Part shown: in pieces, positions 58,831 to 64,000 of the stretch | Layout: every line of letters begins with the position of its first letter | Position numbering within the stretch: position 1 is the stretch's first letter | From: Mayamaea pseudoterrestris | Lineage: Eukaryota > Bacillariophyta > Bacillariophyceae > Sellaphorales > Sellaphoraceae | DNA: 64,000 nucleotides | Assembly (NCBI GenBank): GCA_027923505.1 | Contig: BROI01000009.1 | Location: 434,001 to 498,000, forward strand | Direction of reading: 5' to 3' | Made by a program: the position numbers and the translations under genes | Notes under the pieces: model-generated | What the model saw: only the letters and a program-made list of their open reading frames with translations | Databases searched by the model: none | What the model was told of the DNA's origin: nothing

Positions 58831-59764
58831 TTATACAATCTCCGGCGCATGCTTTGGCAAGCCAGTTTCGCTGCAGCACAAACTTGGATATGTATCATAG
58901 TCCGTGGTGTGTCGCATCAATTGCGTTGCTACCAAGCAGGGACACCAGCAACTGCAGCAGCAGTCTTCCGTTTCCGAACCAGGAATGGCATACTTGCGCC
59001 GAACGTATCCTCGCAAATTAAACAAGACAATCGTCAAAGCTATCATGTATAGATAGTGCCAGATGCTTCGAATATAAAAGATTGCCATGTAGGCATTTGT
59101 CGGCACTTGCGCATTTGGGGCCAACGCCAACAAGACAAGATACAAGCCAATGTAAATGGTCAAGTAAACGACAAGCGCCATGAAAATGACCTTGAAGGCA
59201 ATCTCCGTCTGGCCGACGGATCCCGGCTTGCCCCAGGCCGTCAACTTCAAACGACGAATGACCTGTCCAGCAGCCACTGCAAGGAATCGAGAGTGTGAAT
59301 GGGTGAGAGTCGTTTAAAATGATGGATGATTCATACGAGCAAATCAATACTTTCAATCCATCGACTACAATGTCATACTCACAAAGTCCGCAACAAAGAC
59401 CTGTCCACAAGTGAGGATGACAAGGCCCATGGGAAAAGCAACCAAACAAGGAGTCGCGCCAATGTCCCACTGGAATAGCAATGGTTGCCGCCGACGCCAC
59501 CATGCGCGACGGCAATGGCACTTCAAACTTTTGTCCAATTTCCACTCCACCAGGAGGAACCGTGACCATGTATCGAGCGTTTCCAACAATGGTTTCAAAC
59601 TCGTACCCTTCTGGAAGTGTCGCGGGCGCAATGACCGACAGGAGTGGCGTGTGACTCGACTGGAGTGTAGGAGCGTCTCGAGAGGGTCCGACAAGATTCA
59701 TTGACAAGTCGTCCGACTCCAAATCAAAGTCAGAGTTAGGGAGATGCGAGTAAGCCGATGACAT
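58831..59764 (-). CDS. PLAC8-family Cys-rich membrane protein (paralogue 2, one intron)
   Basis: Exons 59,764-59,383 and 59,276-58,831, joined over a 106-bp intron (GTGAGT...TGCAG), give 275 residues. The N-terminus has an acidic head, then a domain with FETIVGNARYMVTVPPGGVE and IGQKFEVPLPS, missing from paralogue 1. The PLAC8 part has HWRDSLFGCFSHGP, CCGLLAAGQVI across the splice, two hydrophobic spans (VIFMALVVYLTIYIGLYLVL; YMIALTIVLFNL), the cluster DCCCSCWCPCLVATQLMRHT and CCSETGLP. These membrane proteins have varied roles; none can be assigned. It lies within the 6,974-bp duplicated unit. Confidence 0.85.
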
Positions 59765-61475
59765 GATCGACTACTCGATAAAAAGAGTAAAGAAGCGTCT
59801 CTGTACTAGTACTATCAGCGAATGAATTCGTGCCTCGAACGGATGAGAGATCAAGGCGGAATGTATCTTAGTGGATGTGGAGCTATGATCGCGCCCAATG
59901 CTTTGCCGCTATTATTTGCTTGCAAGTAAGAAATCAAGTATCAAGCTGTCGTCTATTCGAATACTGTAGCAAGTCCGATCACGATGAGTCGGAAGCTGGA
60001 GGAGCAATCGCGACAATGGTCATTCACATCCACATGCCGCTAACGCACACCAGCAAGCATCGTGAACCACTCACTCTTCTCATTGTCCTATAGTAAAGTT
60101 GAGAATTCAAAATGTTACGTCACAAGAAGATAGTACGAAACAGGCGCCAGTGAAAACTGCGTCATTAGGCAATAGTACAAAACGAATGATGATCGAAAAA
60201 TGTCAAGAAGGCAATAGTATGAAACAAGCGTCAGTGAAAACTGCGACATGACGAATGCGGATGTCTTACTGGTACAGACCATGAAAGGTCGTGAGTCGTG
60301 ACTTGGACGAAAGAATGTCACTTGACGAAGCAGTGCTGTATGTAGCAGCTCTGTGACGCTGGCAGGGCTGCCAAGGAGCAATGGCTTCGAACGAGTCGCC
60401 TGCAACCAGCTCATATATTATGTCGATCACTCTGTGTTCTGTTTTACTGGCTGCTAATAGAAAGAGGAGCACCAGTTTGTCAACGCCGTCCAGTGAAATT
60501 GCGTGGCAGCCATCGGCCATCATTCATGGACTTGTAGACAGACGACGCACCATCATCTGACGTAGTCGACTTCGACCAAACAAGCCAGGCAAATGATTGA
60601 TTGGCGCGTTGACAAGACGTTGGCGGTTAAGTAGACAAAGACGGAAGACGTCTCCTTCCTTGATTATTGCGCGACACGCGCACTCAGCTGATGGTCATGT
60701 TTCGCGATGGACCACCAGTCCACCAGTATGGAATCTGTTACGTACATTACGGAAGTAGAGGCACGAACTCACCTTCTTGGACAACTCGCTCGTCGAAGTG
60801 ATCGTAAAAGAGGGGTGAATGCGTGTGTCGCAGACTGACGCGCCTTTGGGTGCAAAATATCAAAGCAATCGCTCCCTTTGCAAACCTTGTTCCGCGAAAA
60901 ATTTTCAACCATGACGTTGACGCGCCTGAGCGTTCATTGTCAAGACTCTAGATGCAAGTTGAAGGTATTGGCTACCAAATTGTCGAGATACACTCACGCG
61001 ATGAGGAGAAAAGGGTCGAAGAATGGCATGAGCCTGCATTCTCAGCACGATTCCGAGCAAGAGGAGCCGCAGCGCGATCTCAGCTTTATGGTGACTACGA
61101 TAACATATATATCTCAAACAGCCTTTCATATGTTACCAATCTTATGGAACCTCGGGTCAGATGTCATTGACGCACTAGCTAACTCGCGATGATGTCAAAT
61201 ACTTGTACTTGGCCGACATCTTCATCTTTGCGATCGATAAACTAGTAGCAATACATCGCATACATATATATTATGATGATATAAAGCACTTTATTACCTC
61301 GTCACCTTGGTGGAGTTATTAATTGTCTACCGGTAGGCTGTTTACTCGTACAGTTAATATCGGCAAAGCTTGCTTGGTTGTCGTCCAGTCTGTAGACACT
61401 AAACCGGCCATCGAGGATCAAGCAAACGAAAACGTATCCGCGACTTTATCACACTACCGGTAGGTGCAATACAAG
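59765..61475. other. Intergenic, 1.7 kb
   Basis: Contains a minisatellite fragment (60,115-60,253) and two TACCGGTA palindromes (61,328 and 61,455) near the 3' end of the Ddi1-like gene. A plus frame at 60,878-61,192 (104 codons) has a hydrophobic stretch but no family features and is not called. Confidence 0.45.
60115..60253. repeat. 42-bp minisatellite family, about 3.3 units
   Basis: Successive units: TACGTCACAAGAAGATAGTA..., GAAAACTGCGTCATTAGGCA..., GAAAAATGTCAAGAAGGCAA..., then a partial GAAAACTGCGACATGACG. It is the same family as 14,782-15,066. Confidence 0.8.
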
Positions 61476-62240
61476 CTAACCCCTTCCAGGACGGTGTCTT
61501 CGAAAGATTGATGGAATCCGGCTCGAGATGGACCTTGTCGCTTCTGTAGTTGGTGCTAGTCGACGGGCAGTGGCATCACGAATCATTCGCTCGCAGTCTT
61601 TACGAGCCTTGCGAGCATCCCGAACGTTTAAAAACGGTACCTTGACTCCATCCTTTCCTCCAAAGCACAAGCAGTCACTCTCCATGTCGATGACACATTG
61701 AAACCGTCTCATTTGATCCAATCCGAGCACAACCGATGGCAGCTCCGAGTCCAGCACCAAAAAGTATAGTCTAAACTCGACATGCCCAACGAGACAAATC
61801 AGATTCTCCACGACTCCCACAATATTAGCACTTCCAACGCCTCCGCAGGCACCGGAAACACTAGCATTGAGCTTGTCCATCAACCCAAGCTTTCGCAGGA
61901 CAACAAGACTCATGGCTGACATTGACGCACCCGAGTCAACCAGTAGATTCACCTTGCGATCATCAAGTGTGCAGTTGACAAATAACATGTGATCATCTTG
62001 CTGTTGAAGGTTGAAGAAGCCATGCTCGACTTGAAACTCATTGGCAGCAGTCGTGGCGTCTTCTTGGACGGATCTCAAGGCAGCCGACGTTTCTCGTGCC
62101 GCAAATTCTTCAGCCGTTTGAAGGTCAAGGGCAAGCTGCATGTCGCGAGCCATGAGCTCGTCTGCCATAGTGACAGTGGATGAGCTTGTCTTGTTGTTGT
62201 CATCATTGACATTCCGGTCGATGTTGCTGTTGGCGGACAT
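61476..62240 (-). CDS. Ddi1/NRIP-type retropepsin-fold aspartic protease, short form
   Basis: One exon, 254 residues. The catalytic motif is NLLVDSGASMSAMS (Asp102-Ser-Gly), with a strand-closing block SVVLGLDQMRRFQCVIDMES (about 168-187) that matches the Ddi1 family (LGLDMLRRHQC.IDL), not retroelement proteases. Ddi1 cleaves ubiquitinated substrates as a dimer and shuttles them to proteasomes. The N-terminal part has DELMARDMQLALDLQTAEEF, a Leu/Ala-rich acidic helix resembling a ubiquitin-interacting motif, but no ubiquitin-like domain is seen, so the protein is shorter than full Ddi1. The C-terminus is basic (KARKDCERMIRDATARR). The segmental-duplication junction lies only 114 bp upstream, so its promoter may have been changed. 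Confidence 0.8.
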   Translation of the reverse strand: MSANSNIDRNVNDDNNKTSSSTVTMADELMARDMQLALDLQTAEEFAARETSAALRSVQEDATTAANEFQVEHGFFNLQQQDDHMLFVNCTLDDRKVNLLVDSGASMSAMSLVVLRKLGLMDKLNASVSGACGGVGSANIVGVVENLICLVGHVEFRLYFLVLDSELPSVVLGLDQMRRFQCVIDMESDCLCFGGKDGVKVPFLNVRDARKARKDCERMIRDATARRLAPTTEATRSISSRIPSIFRRHRPGRG

Positions 62241-62354
62241 GACGGAGGAGGCGATGGCAAACGAACGACGAAAGGAGTGAGTGCAAGCAAGCCAAGGCGT
62301 TTCAAATGATGTCTACTGACGCCGCAAGCAGCTTTGCGTTTCCTATCGTTTGTC

Positions 62355-64000
62355 ATCTTTGCTTCCATCGTCGTCTGTTGCAGTGACTGTTTATGAGAGA
62401 TTTGCATGGAACTCGACCAAATGTTGTGCGCCATATGTAGCTGAGACTTGGTCGGTCGACAAGTTCCAACGTCATCGCAGTCATTCCTATGACATGGCAC
62501 TGTAGATTCTAGTTGTTGTTCATGTGGGCGCAAAATTAGAAAGCTTTATGATTGACAGCAAGCGGTTTGTCGTGGCCAATGAAAGACTTCCGACTCGTCC
62601 AGAACAATCAAATTTGACGTCGCCTAGGCGTGTATCGGCGCGCTTACAAAATCAAGCACAAGGATTGATGATTTTGTAGTCTTACGCCAGCCGGTGCATT
62701 TGAAATGGAACGATCATTTGAGCTGACTTTGGCAGTACTTGTGACGTTGTATGATGAAGTTGATGTTGCCTCTTCGCTGCTAATAGTGACTGTCGATTAG
62801 TTAGGTTGATTGTCAGCGCAGTTGAGTCAGAGACCGCTCCCGAGTACTGTTGTACCGTTGATGCTTGACGCTTCGAACGTTGTCGAATCAGGCAAGCAAG
62901 ATACGCGTCAATCCATGGAACAAGGTGCTGTAAAGGTGCAATCATTACCATGAGTGGCAAGGATGAGTCCGATGCTATGGCATAATGTATAATGATTGAT
63001 TTTCATGCATATGTATCTATAAATCGTCTCATTGTACAAACTCAAGTATGCGATTGTCGAAGTTAGCTTTGTATTCGCTGTAACTCCTGGCCATGGCTCG
63101 AAAAATCCGCCGCAATGAAGTTTGGATTTGTGCTTCAGACTACTGGTAAAGGCCAAACTGAGCGAAAGCCAAACTCTGTAACGTTTTATGAATGATGCCA
63201 TGTACTCGTATTCATGCGAGATCTGTGAAAGCTTTGATAATAAAATGACGGAACCACTGCCTGCCAAGCAAAATAATGTGATCTTGCGATAAAGTAACGA
63301 TTACCAGTCAGACAATCAATACCGTAACGACATGTGTTGCTCATGAGCGACGTTCAATTTGCCCTCGCTGACGGTTTGTAGTGCACGAGAGACGCTCCGG
63401 AGTGTCACGGTCACGGCGACCATGGGATCATGAGTTTCGCATCATTATTTCAACATCAAAAATAAAACATCATCATTAATGAAGCAGTCTGCGGCCGCCT
63501 GCCAAAGCATCCATGCGTTTTAAACATGAATAGTACAACGAGTCGATATTCGACTAAAGAACGTAGTCGGAGGATTGGTGTCTGTCTCGTAAAGCATTTG
63601 CTGCTTTTGCTGCTCGCACTTTCCTTCGCTTCTCCTCGCACCTCCGCTGCCGACGATGCTGCTGCACGGAAACCGACGCGCAAGAAGGAGTCCGACGCTG
63701 CGCTCTTTCAAGTTTCGGATCAAGTCAGAGTCATTGGCCCCACTCAATTTCCATCGCCAACTCGAACGCTCGACTTGCGCTACAATCAAACCATTTCCAT
63801 CCTTGTGAGACCCTCCTACGGAAAGCATCGACCGGAAGCGGACGCTATTTTGGCTTATGCGGAAGGATACCAAGTCGCCTACTATATCATGTTTATGGAA
63901 ACTTTACAAGGGACTGGTTACAAGGGAGATGTCGTATTGGCGATTGCAAATGATTCCTACCTTCATGATGGCGTCAAGGAATACTTGCTAAAGTTCGTCA
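62355..64000 (+). repeat. Segmental tandem duplication, second copy (runs off the window)
   Basis: Repeats 55,381-57,026 at offset 6,974 with no difference seen. It includes the upstream region and first part of the glycosyltransferase-like gene. Confidence 0.9.
63526..64000 (+). CDS. Second copy of the glycosyltransferase-like gene, 5' part
   Basis: Identical in translation to the first 158 codons of the gene at 56,552-57,961, and cut by the window end. The upstream sequence is also identical, so it should have the same regulation if real. Whether it is complete cannot be seen. Confidence 0.85.
   Translation, partial: MNSTTSRYSTKERSRRIGVCLVKHLLLLLLALSFASPRTSAADDAAARKPTRKKESDAALFQVSDQVRVIGPTQFPSPTRTLDLRYNQTISILVRPSYGKHRPEADAILAYAEGYQVAYYIMFMETLQGTGYKGDVVLAIANDSYLHDGVKEYLLKFV

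Noticed and set aside
61476-62240. Retroelement protease remnant
   Set aside because: The LGLDQMRRFQC block and N-terminal helix are those of Ddi1-family host proteins, and no RT or integrase lies nearby.

Overview
The window looks like nuclear DNA of a heterokont alga, most likely a diatom. The best evidence is a fucoxanthin chlorophyll a/c-binding (FCP/LHC) gene whose pre-protein has a diatom-type plastid presequence with an Ala-Ser-Ala-Thr-Ala-Phe-like cleavage context. Supporting evidence is short spliceosomal GT-AG introns of about 65-165 bp, a glutamine-rich Cys/His protein of a kind I associate with diatoms, and a Ty1/copia retroelement. Genes are mostly intron-free or have one intron, lie on both strands, and are separated by long gene-poor stretches. 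All calls come from reading the sequence; no database search was run.

Layout. 0.2-1.4 kb: decayed VPS34-type PI3-kinase. 1.5-2.2 kb: PLAC8-type Cys-rich membrane protein. 5.9-6.3 kb: small membrane protein. 6.6-7.8 kb: FCP with a long histone-H1-like Lys/Ala/Pro/Val insert. 7.9-15.7 kb: gene-poor, with a 42-bp minisatellite. 15.7-19.6 kb: head-to-head pair, mitochondrial PDK/BCKDK-type kinase and class-3 lipase. 19.6-23.4 kb: gene-poor, with a ~170-bp tandem repeat. 23.4-28.2 kb: convergent pair, TBC1D20-like RabGAP and a fusion of a tryptophan-2,3-dioxygenase-like domain with a kynureninase-like PLP domain. 29.5-30.7 kb: orphan protein. 31.3-31.9 kb: PEX4-type ubiquitin-conjugating enzyme. 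32.2-33.2 kb: three copies of an unidentified ~330-bp repeat, two of them inverted. 33.4-34.4 kb: two small, probably mitochondrial membrane proteins, one of them a split 83-residue gene. 35.7-37.5 kb: Gln-rich Cys/His protein. 39.5-50.8 kb: tandem Ty1/copia element, three LTRs and two bodies, flanked by a 5-bp target duplication. 50.8-56.5 kb: gene-poor. 56.6-62.2 kb: secreted-pathway glycosyltransferase-like protein, a second PLAC8 gene and a Ddi1-like aspartic protease. From 62,355 the sequence repeats 55,381 onward, apparently identically, so the window ends inside a second copy of a 6,974-bp unit.

The genes do not form one pathway. Themes are organelle and membrane housekeeping (mitochondrial kinase, probable mitochondrial membrane proteins, peroxisomal PEX4, Rab regulation, light harvesting). 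The strongest candidate for something unusual is the dioxygenase/PLP fusion at 25.9-28.2 kb, whose two halves resemble non-adjacent steps of the kynurenine pathway. Next are the H1-like insert in the FCP, the dispersed 42-bp minisatellite, the inverted repeat family at 32-33 kb, and the two recent tandem duplications.
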